Origin: Bacteroidales bacterium
GTDB taxonomy: Bacteria; Bacteroidota; Bacteroidia; Bacteroidales; UBA7960
Assembly: GCA_007128045.1 (NCBI GenBank)
Contig: SKYG01000210.1
Coordinates: 1-11,669, forward strand
Direction of reading: 5' to 3'
Length of the DNA stretch: 11,669 nucleotides
Shown piece after piece: positions 1 through 8,250 of this stretch (the first letter of the stretch is position 1; each line of letters begins with the position of its first letter). The notes under the pieces were generated by a model. It was not told the DNA's origin. It searched no databases and saw only the letters and a list, made by a program, of their open reading frames with translations. A program made the translations under genes and the position numbers.

Positions 1-77
1 AAATAGAATGTCACATTTTATTAGTCGCGAACATTAAAATCAGTCAATAAAATTGAACTAATCTGTCATAATCACAT

Positions 78-108
78 TTTGTTCAATAGTTTATTTAACA
101 AATATTTG
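78..108 (+). promoter_or_regulatory. Candidate Bacteroidota promoter for the HTCS gene
   Basis: TTTG at 78-81 is followed after 19 bp by AATATTTG at 101-108. This matches the Bacteroides consensus (TTTG at -33, TAnnTTTG at -7) with one mismatch in the -7 box. Transcription would begin near 113, giving a leader of about 45 nt before the ATG at 160. Two other small signals lie in the upstream region. TCACATTTT occurs at 11-19 and again at 72-80, and CTGTCT occurs at 115-120 and 125-130, one helical turn apart. No Shine-Dalgarno sequence is visible. The assignment rests on motif and spacing only. Confidence 0.45.
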
Positions 109-159
109 CATTGGCTGTCTTTTTCTGTCTATTTTTACCAAAAAATAACTGTATAGGTC

Positions 160-3100
160 ATGAAGAAATTATTCATTTATCCGGCAATTTGTTTGATTCT
201 ATGTTATTTGACAGAGAGAAATGGTCATGCAATGCAAAACGGCAATTATTTCTTTGAGAGAATATCACCGGAATCAGGGTTTGCATTTGATGCAGTATAT
301 ACCATTGCGGAAGATTGCAATGGATTGGTATGGTTTGGTTGCAATAATGGACTATATTATTATAATACCCACGAAATTGAAAAGGTACTTCTTTATCCCA
401 ATAATGCATCTATACCTCAGGCAGTCAAAGTCAATAAAATTCTTACTGATGATCAATGTCGTATGTGGATATGTACCGAAGTCGGGTTATACTCCTTGCA
501 ACCGGGACAAAATGACATCATGCAAGTACATTTCGACAGTAATATAATTAATTTCCCCAACCATTCGGTCGAAGACATATTACAGTGGGATTCAACAACC
601 TTTCTGGTGCTTATTAACAGAACACTATTTATTTACAATATCGCCAACGATACATTTCAGGAAATTAAAAATGAAAGTTTTCCTATTAAGGAAACTATTT
701 CATATTTAGGAAGGGGAAGAAATGAGGAGGTGTTGATTGGAACGACCAATGGCAAGTTATTTATTTCAAGAGAAGGAAGGGTATCAGAATATTCATTATT
801 GTATGAGCAGTCAGGTATTCCTGTCAGATCTGTATGTGTAAATGGAGACAGTTATCTGATTGGATTTGATGGATCAGGAGTGAATGTAATTACCACCAAT
901 GGCACATTAATTGAAGCATATCATGAAGATGCTGAAGGAAATTACAAACTTCCCAGTAACCGTGTAAGACAAATAATCCGAAGGCCAAACGGGCAGATAT
1001 GGATCGGAACTTATGGCGGCTTACTGGTCATTTCACCTGGGTCGAGACAGATTATAAGAAATGATGGTATAAATGGCCTTCCCTACAATAGCATTTATGC
1101 GTTATACCAAGGTAAAAACGATGGGATTTGGGTTGGTACCTGGGCTGGGGGTATTGCCTACTTTAATGAATATAATTACCGGTTTCAGCATATAAGACAT
1201 ATTGGTAACAGTTTAAGTGGTGATCGGGCATTTGTTTCATCAATAACAGAAGATTACAAAGGCAACATTTGGATAGGTAGTGAGGATGGAGGAGTATCGG
1301 TATACAACCCACTAACAAACATGTTCCATAATGAGGTGACCCATAGCCAAACCTCTCAGTTAGACAGAATCAAGACACTCTATTCACATGATGGCATAAA
1401 TTTATTGATTGGTACATTTAATATGGGATTCTGGCATTATAATATAGATCAACAATCTATCAGACATATTCATATGAACATACCTGGCCCGGAAATAAAC
1501 TATTCATCAATAATTCAAATAGAAAATGAGCTTTGGATAGGTACCAGGGGAAGAGGTATTATCTATTATAATATGGTAACTTCTGAAAAAAGACTTTTAA
1601 ATTTCGAAAGATTGTTCCCTGAATTGCCTTCTTTAAACTGGATATGGCACACATTCAGGGATTCAGAAAATGGGCTATGGATATGCACGGATAATGGTTT
1701 GCTGTTGAAACCCGATAATAGCAGTGATTTTATCAACTATCTGCAGAATGATAGTATTTTTGGACTGAGTAATAATATTATTTATACCATATATGAAGAT
1801 AAAGATGGAATTTTTTGGTTTGGAACAAGGGGTAAAGGCATGTTTACACTGAATCACAGAACATCAGAAATTAAACCATTTATTCACAATGAAATAATTG
1901 CCAACTCAGATGTATACAGCATACTGGAAGATGATCATAATAACATCTGGTTTTCAACCAACAATGGCATTTTCCGCTTTGATCCGGCCGCAGAAACACT
2001 GCGGCGATTCACTGCAGTAGACGGCTTATCAGGCGATCAATTCATACCAAAAGCTGCTATTAAATCAAGCGATGGAAGATTATACTTCGGTTCATCGAAC
2101 GGATTTAATATTGTCGACCCCAGACTTATCAGAAATAATTCGGCACCACCTGGTGTATTTTTATCAAAGATTCTGGTGAACAACCATCCATATGAATTTA
2201 TGTCCGGAGAAAATGCAAATAAATTTTATATCCCCGGTATAAAAGAATTACACCTCAGACAAAATAATAACTCACTTACTTTTGGATTTGCATCAAATTG
2301 CTTTATTAAGCCATCAAAAACCCAATTCAGATATCGCTTACTAAACTACATGAATGAATGGACAATCATAGAAAACGGACGAGATATCAGTTTTACAAAA
2401 ATTCCACCAGGTCACTATACGCTTGAAGTATATGGATCAAATAACGATAATATCTGGAGTGAGCAACCACTTCGAATCCCAATAAGAATTCACCCGCCTA
2501 TATGGCTCTCATGGTATGCCTATATTGGATATTTTCTTATCGGCTCCATTTTAATATATTTTCTGTTCAAAGAATCGAAAATTCGTATTCAGATGCGTAA
2601 GGACATTATGGCAGAACGATTTAAAAATGAGGCCAGTAAAACGATAAATGATGAGAAAATTAAGTTCTTTACCAATATTTCACATGAATTTCGCACACCA
2701 TTAACATTGATTGTATCACCTATCAACAACCTATTGAATAAGTTTCAGTATGATCAAACTACAGCCAAGCAACTAAAGACAATTAAACGAAATGCCGACA
2801 GGCTTTCACGATTAACAAATCAGGTTCTTGACTTCAGGCTGCTGGAAGCCGGCCAGATACATATTAATCCGAAAAAAGTCGATATAGTAGAAATTTGCAC
2901 CAACATTATCGACTGTTTTGAATTTCAGATTACAGAGAAGAAGATTAACTTTATATTTTCATCAGACCATAAATCTTATTGGTTAATGCTTGATCCGGAA
3001 ATGACAGAAAAGATAGTTTACAACCTCCTGTCAAATGCCTTCAAATTTTCACAGGAAAAGAGTCAGATTCTGTTCTCTATAGAAAAAAAGGATTTAGACA

Positions 3101-4239
3101 ATGAATTATATATAGAGAACGTATATACCGGAAATAGATTTCTCGGAGAAGCACTCGAAATAAAAATACGAGACTTTGGTGTTGGGATCCCCCCTTCTGT
3201 GTTACCAACTATTTTTGAACGTTTTACCAAAGCACCTGATAATCGAAAAACCGGCTCAGGTATCGGATTGCATATGTGCCAGGAGTATGCCAGACTCAAT
3301 AACGCAAATATTATGGTACAGTCTGAACCCGGAAAAGGATCAACATTTATATTAAATATTCCATACAAGAAATGTAGCTGGAACAAAAAGGAAAACTTTA
3401 TAATGCAGCCTCATTTTGACAAACTTGAGCAAAAAGATGTTGAGATTATTGAAAACAAATCAACAATTGATCATGATACCGTTATACTTATTGTTGAAGA
3501 TAACGATGATTTACGAATATATTTTAAGAACTTTTTAAGTACTCATTACCGGGTATTAACAGCAAAGAACGGTACGCAAGGATTGGAAATTGCCCTTGAG
3601 GTTATTCCAAATATCATAATTACTGATATTATGATGCCAGGCATTGACGGGTTAGAGCTAACCGAAGCCATTAAATCCAACAAAAAGACAAGTTTTATTC
3701 CTGTAATTATTTTAACAGCAATGTCGGAGTCTGATTACCAGAAGCAGGGTCTGATGAAGGGTGCCGACTCGTTTTTAGTCAAGCCAATTGATGAATATAT
3801 ATTAATGGCACAGATTCAAAATATCCTGAGAAACAGGCAATCATTACAAAGGATTTTTAATGAGGAAAGTGAAAAGCCAAATAAGAACAACCGGTCTTTG
3901 CAATTATCTTTCATTGAACAGGCAGAACAGATAGTTTTAGAGCAATTACAACAACCAGATTTTAATATCACAGAACTGGCATCGAAATTAAATGTGAGCC
4001 ATAGCTCCTTGCACAGGAAAATCAAAACATCAGTAAATCAAAGCCCAACAGAGTTTATCAGGGATTTACGATTAAAGAAAGCCATTAAACTAATGAAAGA
4101 TGATAAATATACCATGGATGAGATCAGTTCCTATGTCGGATTTAATTCTGCATCGTATTTCATGAGATCATTCAAAAGAAAATACGGAAAAACACCGAAA
4201 GAATACAGGAGAAATGTACGGGAGACCGAAACCTCCTAG
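160..4239 (+). CDS. Hybrid two-component system sensor kinase/response regulator (HTCS) with AraC-type DNA-binding domain
   Basis: This is a one-protein signalling system of 1359 residues in the inner membrane. Residues 1-24 look like a signal peptide. Residues about 40-660 carry roughly 13 propeller (Reg_prop) blades with motifs such as IWIGTYGG and LWIGTRGRG, consistent with a paired seven-bladed sensor. A Y_Y_Y-type domain spans about 697-780 and a transmembrane helix about 781-803. The kinase part has the H-box SHEFRTPLT (His842), N-box around Asn955/Asn959, DFGVGIP at 1005 and GSGIGL at 1032. The receiver domain has Glu1113/Asp1114, phospho-acceptor Asp1156, Thr1186 and Lys1208. An AraC-family HTH domain covers about 1250-1355. 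All key residues are present, so the protein should be active. HTCSs of this type usually bind an oligosaccharide in the periplasm and activate a nearby polysaccharide-utilisation operon. No SusC/SusD pair is visible, so ligand and target are unknown. The gene is visibly more AT-rich than the xyl genes. Confidence 0.97.
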   Translation: MKKLFIYPAICLILCYLTERNGHAMQNGNYFFERISPESGFAFDAVYTIAEDCNGLVWFGCNNGLYYYNTHEIEKVLLYPNNASIPQAVKVNKILTDDQCRMWICTEVGLYSLQPGQNDIMQVHFDSNIINFPNHSVEDILQWDSTTFLVLINRTLFIYNIANDTFQEIKNESFPIKETISYLGRGRNEEVLIGTTNGKLFISREGRVSEYSLLYEQSGIPVRSVCVNGDSYLIGFDGSGVNVITTNGTLIEAYHEDAEGNYKLPSNRVRQIIRRPNGQIWIGTYGGLLVISPGSRQIIRNDGINGLPYNSIYALYQGKNDGIWVGTWAGGIAYFNEYNYRFQHIRHIGNSLSGDRAFVSSITEDYKGNIWIGSEDGGVSVYNPLTNMFHNEVTHSQTSQLDRIKTLYSHDGINLLIGTFNMGFWHYNIDQQSIRHIHMNIPGPEINYSSIIQIENELWIGTRGRGIIYYNMVTSEKRLLNFERLFPELPSLNWIWHTFRDSENGLWICTDNGLLLKPDNSSDFINYLQNDSIFGLSNNIIYTIYEDKDGIFWFGTRGKGMFTLNHRTSEIKPFIHNEIIANSDVYSILEDDHNNIWFSTNNGIFRFDPAAETLRRFTAVDGLSGDQFIPKAAIKSSDGRLYFGSSNGFNIVDPRLIRNNSAPPGVFLSKILVNNHPYEFMSGENANKFYIPGIKELHLRQNNNSLTFGFASNCFIKPSKTQFRYRLLNYMNEWTIIENGRDISFTKIPPGHYTLEVYGSNNDNIWSEQPLRIPIRIHPPIWLSWYAYIGYFLIGSILIYFLFKESKIRIQMRKDIMAERFKNEASKTINDEKIKFFTNISHEFRTPLTLIVSPINNLLNKFQYDQTTAKQLKTIKRNADRLSRLTNQVLDFRLLEAGQIHINPKKVDIVEICTNIIDCFEFQITEKKINFIFSSDHKSYWLMLDPEMTEKIVYNLLSNAFKFSQEKSQILFSIEKKDLDNELYIENVYTGNRFLGEALEIKIRDFGVGIPPSVLPTIFERFTKAPDNRKTGSGIGLHMCQEYARLNNANIMVQSEPGKGSTFILNIPYKKCSWNKKENFIMQPHFDKLEQKDVEIIENKSTIDHDTVILIVEDNDDLRIYFKNFLSTHYRVLTAKNGTQGLEIALEVIPNIIITDIMMPGIDGLELTEAIKSNKKTSFIPVIILTAMSESDYQKQGLMKGADSFLVKPIDEYILMAQIQNILRNRQSLQRIFNEESEKPNKNNRSLQLSFIEQAEQIVLEQLQQPDFNITELASKLNVSHSSLHRKIKTSVNQSPTEFIRDLRLKKAIKLMKDDKYTMDEISSYVGFNSASYFMRSFKRKYGKTPKEYRRNVRETETS

Positions 4240-4272
4240 ACAAGCTTAATTGGTCAATATGGTAATTCCACG

Positions 4273-4503
4273 TTAAAAAATCTTTCTTATCAGGGTATAA
4301 ATAAGGCGAAATATACCGGTCAGGATATAGAAGAAGACGGTTAAAATCAGTACGATGTGCAGTTGGGTGATCAGTTCTATTGCAGGACTTTGAAATTTTA
4401 TGATGCCTACGATGTTAAATATAAAAGCACCTGCAAAACAGGCAAGTAAAACCCAGGCTTCTGTTTTCTTCTGATTTGCGGTGATAACGGTGTCTTTAAA
4501 CAT
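4273..4503 (-). CDS. Small two-helix membrane protein of unknown function
   Basis: The 76-residue protein has two hydrophobic segments, at about 16-36 and 45-70. Lysines precede the first and RLIYTLIRK follows the second. By the positive-inside rule both ends should lie in the cytoplasm, making a helical hairpin. I recognise no catalytic motif, cysteine pair or lipobox. The ATG at 4503 is the first start in the frame; no Shine-Dalgarno sequence is seen. The gene lies 64 bp downstream of the Tat-signal oxidoreductase on the same strand and is probably co-transcribed with it. It converges on the HTCS gene, whose stop codon is 33 bp away, and no clear terminator hairpin separates the two. It could be an anchor or redox partner for the exported oxidoreductase, but only position suggests that. 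Confidence 0.75.
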   Translation of the reverse strand: MFKDTVITANQKKTEAWVLLACFAGAFIFNIVGIIKFQSPAIELITQLHIVLILTVFFYILTGIFRLIYTLIRKIF

Positions 4504-4567
4504 GGATGTATGATTTATTCATTATTTAATGTAGACCATTCAGAATATAAATGTTTTTGTTTTTTAA

Positions 4568-5818
4568 TTACAATGCCAACCCTTTTGGCCAATAGGTGAT
4601 TTCATTGTTAATCATGGCTTCGTGTCCGATCAATGTGGCGATTGAACCATAAAAGCCCTGCTTGGTAAGGAAAGGATCTACCCTATTTTTCCTGACGTCG
4701 GAAACGAAGGACTCCATCTGGATTCTGGTACCATCATCATCCAGTACCTTATCCATGATCCAATCGCCCTTGCGGCTAATGGCATCATCAGGTACCCAGC
4801 TCGCCCCTCCGATGGGTACCACATCGAACAGTTGCTTTTCCAGGTGGTTAATCAGTGAAAGTATTCCAGGTGCAGGAGGTGGAAACTCTTCCCACATCTT
4901 TCCATTTTCAAGCTCCATCGTACCCTTAGGCCCCTGTACCTGCACCTCAAGACCATAATGCTTGTTGCTGATCAGGGAGTCATAAATAAGATGTGAGCCT
5001 CCAGGATACTTATACACCAGATTCACATTATCAAACACTTCTCTGCCATCCTTCCAATAATTGATACTTCCCGTACCCCAGACACATTCCGGAACTTCGT
5101 CATATATCTGATTGGCAATCTGAATATGATGGCAAGCCAGCTCTGTCATCAGCCCCAATGAATAGTCATTGTACAACCGCCAGTTTATTTTCCGTTCCAG
5201 TTCCGGTGAAGGCACAGGGCGCCTCCAGTCATTGTTGCGATGCCAATATGCCCTGATCTGGGTGATCGGCCCAAGCTTCCCCTCTTTAATCATTTGGTAA
5301 GCTTTCAGGTACTTAATATTGAAAATCCTTTGCTGTCCAATGTAAAGAATTTTTCCTGAATCAAGCCAGGCCCTGACCATATCATCGCAATCTTCTACAG
5401 TCTTTGCCATGGCCTTCTCACAGAAAACATGAATGCCAGCATTCAACGCATCTATCGTTTGATGCGCGTGCTCATGCAGTGGTGTGGCAATTACCACGGC
5501 ATCAATGGTTTCCTTGTCGAGCATGTCACGATAGTCGTAATAACCACGTGCTGCAGGCCCCAGGGCTTGCTGAGCCCTTTCAAAGTGGGGTTGATAATCA
5601 TCACAAAAACAAGAAATCTCCAGATTTGGAATGTCTTTAAGAATCAGATGTAATAACATGCCTCTGGAACCCATGCCAATCATTCCCAGGCGCACCACCC
5701 GGTCAGAATCTGCTGCCTGCAAGCCCCTAATCCAGGGCATCCCACTAAGAAGTACCGATGACCCGGCCAGAATCGAAAATGTCTTTACAAAATCCCTGCG
5801 GTTAATAATTCTCTCCAT
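4568..5818 (-). CDS. Tat-exported Gfo/Idh/MocA family NAD(P)-dependent oxidoreductase (416 aa)
   Basis: The N-terminus has a twin-arginine signal, NRRDFVK with Arg7-Arg8, followed by a hydrophobic stretch ending in QAA near residue 36. It is therefore probably exported folded, with its dinucleotide already bound. The Rossmann fold begins with RLGMIGMGSRG (about 43-53) and runs to about 160, followed by the C-terminal alpha/beta substrate domain. The usual EKP motif reads EKA here (Glu134-Lys135-Ala136), so the lysine is kept and the proline lost. The catalytic-histidine region reads TELACHHIQ (His230/His231), with Gln233 where many relatives have Asp. Family members oxidise or reduce sugars, inositols or glycosides, and exported Bacteroidota members have been linked to 3-keto-glycoside chemistry. 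The substrate cannot be read from sequence. Its ATG lies inside the end of the ApbE-like gene, with a 17-bp overlap, so translation is probably coupled. Confidence 0.92.
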   Translation of the reverse strand: MERIINRRDFVKTFSILAGSSVLLSGMPWIRGLQAADSDRVVRLGMIGMGSRGMLLHLILKDIPNLEISCFCDDYQPHFERAQQALGPAARGYYDYRDMLDKETIDAVVIATPLHEHAHQTIDALNAGIHVFCEKAMAKTVEDCDDMVRAWLDSGKILYIGQQRIFNIKYLKAYQMIKEGKLGPITQIRAYWHRNNDWRRPVPSPELERKINWRLYNDYSLGLMTELACHHIQIANQIYDEVPECVWGTGSINYWKDGREVFDNVNLVYKYPGGSHLIYDSLISNKHYGLEVQVQGPKGTMELENGKMWEEFPPPAPGILSLINHLEKQLFDVVPIGGASWVPDDAISRKGDWIMDKVLDDDGTRIQMESFVSDVRKNRVDPFLTKQGFYGSIATLIGHEAMINNEITYWPKGLAL

Positions 5819-6746
5819 CGTTTAAATTACAAGTATAAGTTATTGTTGGTTTATTAGTTTGGTCATAGTCGATAACTATTGCCCTGTATTCCGGAAACTG
5901 TTCCATAATCAGATGTCTGCTCTCATCAGGTGCACATAATATCGCTGTGGAAACAACCTCAGCGATCAAACCATTATTGCCTGCCACGGCAGATTGCCGA
6001 AAACAATCTATGGCAATTCCTTTGTGTGGATTGATGATATGACCAACCCCATATTTCTGTTTGTTTTTAGGATTGACACCTGACACCGACAAGGCTTCAT
6101 TTGCCAGCGTAAAAACAAATAGGCTGGATGTCTCACTAAAGATATCCTGAATCCCGGTTTTCCAGGACTTTCCATAAGGATGATCACCCAGTGCCAGAAT
6201 CGAGCTTTCTCCAAAACTGATAAAGGCAGACTCGATTTTCAAGGCTTTCAAAATCTTTTTTACAGTATCGAGACCATACCCTTTACCAAAGCCACCACTA
6301 TCAATTTTTAGTTTGTCAGACTTAAAAAGAACAGAATTCTCATCATGATCCAGAACAATATTCCTGGCCCCAATTTCTGAAAGTGTTGTCATCGTATCAT
6401 GCACCACATGGTAAGTTTCAGAAGCATGCTTCATGTTCTCAGAAAGAAAACCCAATCCAAAATCAAAATAGCCCGATGTCCTGGCAGATAAACCAATTAG
6501 TTGATTTATCAATAAAAATATCTCCGGGTCAGTTTTTATAGGTTCAGTATGGGCTTTTTGATTTAAATATGAAACAACACTTGATTCTTTATAATGACTG
6601 ATTTTTTCTTCTATCCGGTCGAGTTCTGATTTAATTTGCAAACAAACACTTTCTGCAATATGATCATCAATACCGGGCAATATGATATCAATTCGGGTAC
6701 CCATAGAGTAGAAATTTCTATACTGCACCGAATCGTTTATTTTCAT
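5802..6746 (-). CDS. apbE: ApbE-like protein (FAD:protein FMN transferase family), divergent active site
   Basis: ApbE enzymes move FMN from FAD onto a Thr or Ser of target proteins using Mg2+. Family landmarks here are FYSMGTRIDI (12-21), a YFDFGLG segment (93-99), DSGGFGKGYGLD (149-160), SVSG (220-223) and HIINPHKG (236-243). Several usual residues differ. The Asp of the metal-binding 'aDalaT' segment is Glu263 in AEVVSTA, while Thr267 is kept. The usual GGN/GGD turn is GES at 179-181. No signal peptide or lipobox is visible, whereas many ApbEs are periplasmic lipoproteins, so this one may be cytoplasmic. I chose the ATG at 6746 (314 residues); a TTG at 6791 would add 15 residues, but a promoter-like box lies between them. 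It is the first gene of a probable operon with the 416-residue oxidoreductase. No protein in the window carries an obvious [S/T]GA[S/T] flavinylation motif. The family call is firm; activity is uncertain. Confidence 0.85.
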   Translation of the reverse strand: MKINDSVQYRNFYSMGTRIDIILPGIDDHIAESVCLQIKSELDRIEEKISHYKESSVVSYLNQKAHTEPIKTDPEIFLLINQLIGLSARTSGYFDFGLGFLSENMKHASETYHVVHDTMTTLSEIGARNIVLDHDENSVLFKSDKLKIDSGGFGKGYGLDTVKKILKALKIESAFISFGESSILALGDHPYGKSWKTGIQDIFSETSSLFVFTLANEALSVSGVNPKNKQKYGVGHIINPHKGIAIDCFRQSAVAGNNGLIAEVVSTAILCAPDESRHLIMEQFPEYRAIVIDYDQTNKPTITYTCNLNDGENY

Positions 6747-6749
6747 GTG

Positions 6750-6757
6750 CAAAAATA
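6750..6757 (-). promoter_or_regulatory. Candidate -7 box for the ApbE-like gene
   Basis: Read on the minus strand, positions 6757-6750 are TATTTTTG, a perfect TAnnTTTG box, followed by CAC and the ATG at 6746. A start site 4-7 nt beyond the box would fall on or just inside that ATG, implying a leaderless or nearly leaderless message. No TTTG is seen about 19-20 bp upstream, so the -33 half is missing. A chance match in AT-rich DNA is possible. Confidence 0.35.
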
Positions 6758-6833
6758 CAATTAATTCATATTTAATTTTATTAAAAACCAATAAATTTCG
6801 GGTGTTTCAGGCACAATGTCACCCAAAAACAAT

Positions 6834-6841
6834 TATCTTAG
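6834..6841 (+). promoter_or_regulatory. Weak candidate -7 box for the 445-aa oxidoreductase
   Basis: TATCTTAG matches TAnnTTTG with one mismatch and would give a leader of about 45 nt before the ATG at 6890. No well-spaced TTTG lies upstream. The 143-bp divergent gap (6747-6889) must hold promoters for both directions. It also contains a short inverted repeat, GGGTG (6800-6804) and CACCC (6820-6824), that could be an operator but is too short to rely on. Confidence 0.25.
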
Positions 6842-6889
6842 CGATGAGAAAACAATGTACATATTTTAAATTTTAATACCTGTGAAATA

Positions 6890-8227
6890 ATGAGTGAGTC
6901 AAGAAGATCGTTTATTAAGAAATCGTTGTTGAGTGCTGCTGGCCTGAGTCTGAGTGGACTGGCCATGCCTGCGAAGAGTTATTCCAGAATAATTGGGTCC
7001 AATGACAGGATCAATGTGGCCATCATTGGTCTGGGCCGCAGGCTGGGAGCCTTTACGGAGCCCATTTCCATGAAGCAAAGTAACGTCAGGTTGATGTATC
7101 TATGTGATGTGATGGAAAGTCAACGTACCAAAGCAGCAGAACGATTCTCAAGAATCCTTGACTATCAACCTGCCCTGGAGAATGATGTAAGAAAAATTTA
7201 CGAAGACGAATCTATAGATGCCATTATAGACGCAACCCCCGACCACTGGCATGCACCGGGAACCTGCTATGCATTGCAGGCAGGGAAGCATGTGTATGTT
7301 GAAAAGCCATGTAGCCATAACCCCTATGAAGGGGAGCTGATGGTCGCCTTTCAAAAGAAATACGGGAAGGTGGTCCAGATGGGAAACCAACAGCGTTCTT
7401 CGCTTGAGTCTATAGAAATTGTAAACGAGATACACGATGGAGTTATTGGCACCCCCTATAAGGCTGTAGCATTCTATTCCAACAACCGCGGAGAAGTGGT
7501 TGTTCCAAAGCCAGCACCTGTGCCTGATGGACTTGACTGGAACCTGTTCCAGGGGCCTGCACCACGACAGGCATACCAACATAACATCTGGGATTATAAC
7601 TGGCACTGGTATGGATGGACATGGGGAACGGCTGAAACAGGCAATAATGCCGTACATGAACTGGACATTGCCAGATGGGCATTGCAGGTAGATTTTCCAA
7701 ACAGGGTAGAATGCCTGGCAGGAAAGCATCATTTTCCTGATGATGGATGGACCATGTACGATACCATGTATGCTACCTTACATTTTCCGGGTAATAAAGC
7801 GATCACCTGGGATGGTAAAAGCCGAAACGGATACAACACCTATGGCTCCGGCCGCGGCACCGTTATCTACGGTAGCGATGGCAGTGTCTTTGTGAACCGG
7901 GGAGGTTATAAGTTGTTTGACCGCAGGGGGCAGCTTGTCAGAGAACGCAGGTCCGGAGACGGTGAAGGTGGCACCGCACTTGGCGGTGGAGGCAATATGT
8001 CGACCAGGCATGTCGTAAACTTTTTCCACACGATTCGAGGCACCGAAGCCCAACGTTCTCCCATTGATGAAGGGGTAAAGAGCACACTTCTTGGTCACCT
8101 GGCGAACATTTCTTCCCGCATCGGAAAAGGCTTTGATGTTGATGAACACACAGGACGCGCTTATGACCGTGATGCTATGCGCTTATGGAAGCGTGAGTAC
8201 GAACCCGGCTGGGAACCTACTTTATGA
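6890..8227 (+). CDS. Tat-exported Gfo/Idh/MocA family oxidoreductase (445 aa)
   Basis: The protein starts with a twin-arginine signal, SRRSFIKK with Arg5-Arg6, a short hydrophobic stretch and a likely cleavage region after AMPAKS. The NAD(P)-binding motif is VAIIGLGRRLG (43-53), and the Rossmann domain contains a canonical EKP at 138-140. The C-terminal domain has HELDIARW, with His256 as the probable catalytic histidine and Asp259. A tryptophan-rich stretch (about 234-246) and a glycine-rich stretch (about 364-378) are also present. The C-terminus, LWKREYEPGWEPTL, resembles long exported members of the family common in Bacteroidota and Planctomycetota. Reaction and substrate are not readable; related proteins act on sugars and glycosides. 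It is transcribed alone, divergent from the ApbE-like operon and convergent with the transporter, and followed by a terminator. It belongs to a different subfamily from the 416-residue oxidoreductase (EKP versus EKA, different C-terminal domain), so the two are not recent duplicates. Confidence 0.93.
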   Translation: MSESRRSFIKKSLLSAAGLSLSGLAMPAKSYSRIIGSNDRINVAIIGLGRRLGAFTEPISMKQSNVRLMYLCDVMESQRTKAAERFSRILDYQPALENDVRKIYEDESIDAIIDATPDHWHAPGTCYALQAGKHVYVEKPCSHNPYEGELMVAFQKKYGKVVQMGNQQRSSLESIEIVNEIHDGVIGTPYKAVAFYSNNRGEVVVPKPAPVPDGLDWNLFQGPAPRQAYQHNIWDYNWHWYGWTWGTAETGNNAVHELDIARWALQVDFPNRVECLAGKHHFPDDGWTMYDTMYATLHFPGNKAITWDGKSRNGYNTYGSGRGTVIYGSDGSVFVNRGGYKLFDRRGQLVRERRSGDGEGGTALGGGGNMSTRHVVNFFHTIRGTEAQRSPIDEGVKSTLLGHLANISSRIGKGFDVDEHTGRAYDRDAMRLWKREYEPGWEPTL

Positions 8228-8250
8228 TGTATGGCATCCATCCGTTCTGC

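Noticed and set aside
4240..4272. Bidirectional terminator between the HTCS gene and the small membrane protein gene
   Set aside because: Only short AATT matches are present, with no stable stem followed by a T-run on either strand.
6747..6791. Upstream TTG start adding 15 residues to the ApbE-like protein
   Set aside because: The added residues are not a signal peptide or lipobox, TTG is a rare start, and a TAnnTTTG box lies between it and the ATG.
6800..6824. GGGTG/CACCC inverted repeat as an operator in the divergent region
   Set aside because: Five-base arms 15 bp apart with no supporting inner symmetry are expected by chance; it is mentioned only as context.
7148..7732. 194-residue minus-strand open frame inside the 445-aa oxidoreductase gene
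   Set aside because: It lies entirely opposite a gene with clear family motifs, has a cysteine-rich low-complexity composition and resembles no family.
7778..8149. 123-residue minus-strand open frame in the same gene
   Set aside because: It is an antisense shadow of the glycine-rich region and shows no recognisable domain.
4568..8227. Flavinylation target for the ApbE-like protein among its neighbours
   Set aside because: I looked for [S/T]GA[S/T]-type motifs in both oxidoreductases and in the small membrane protein and found none.
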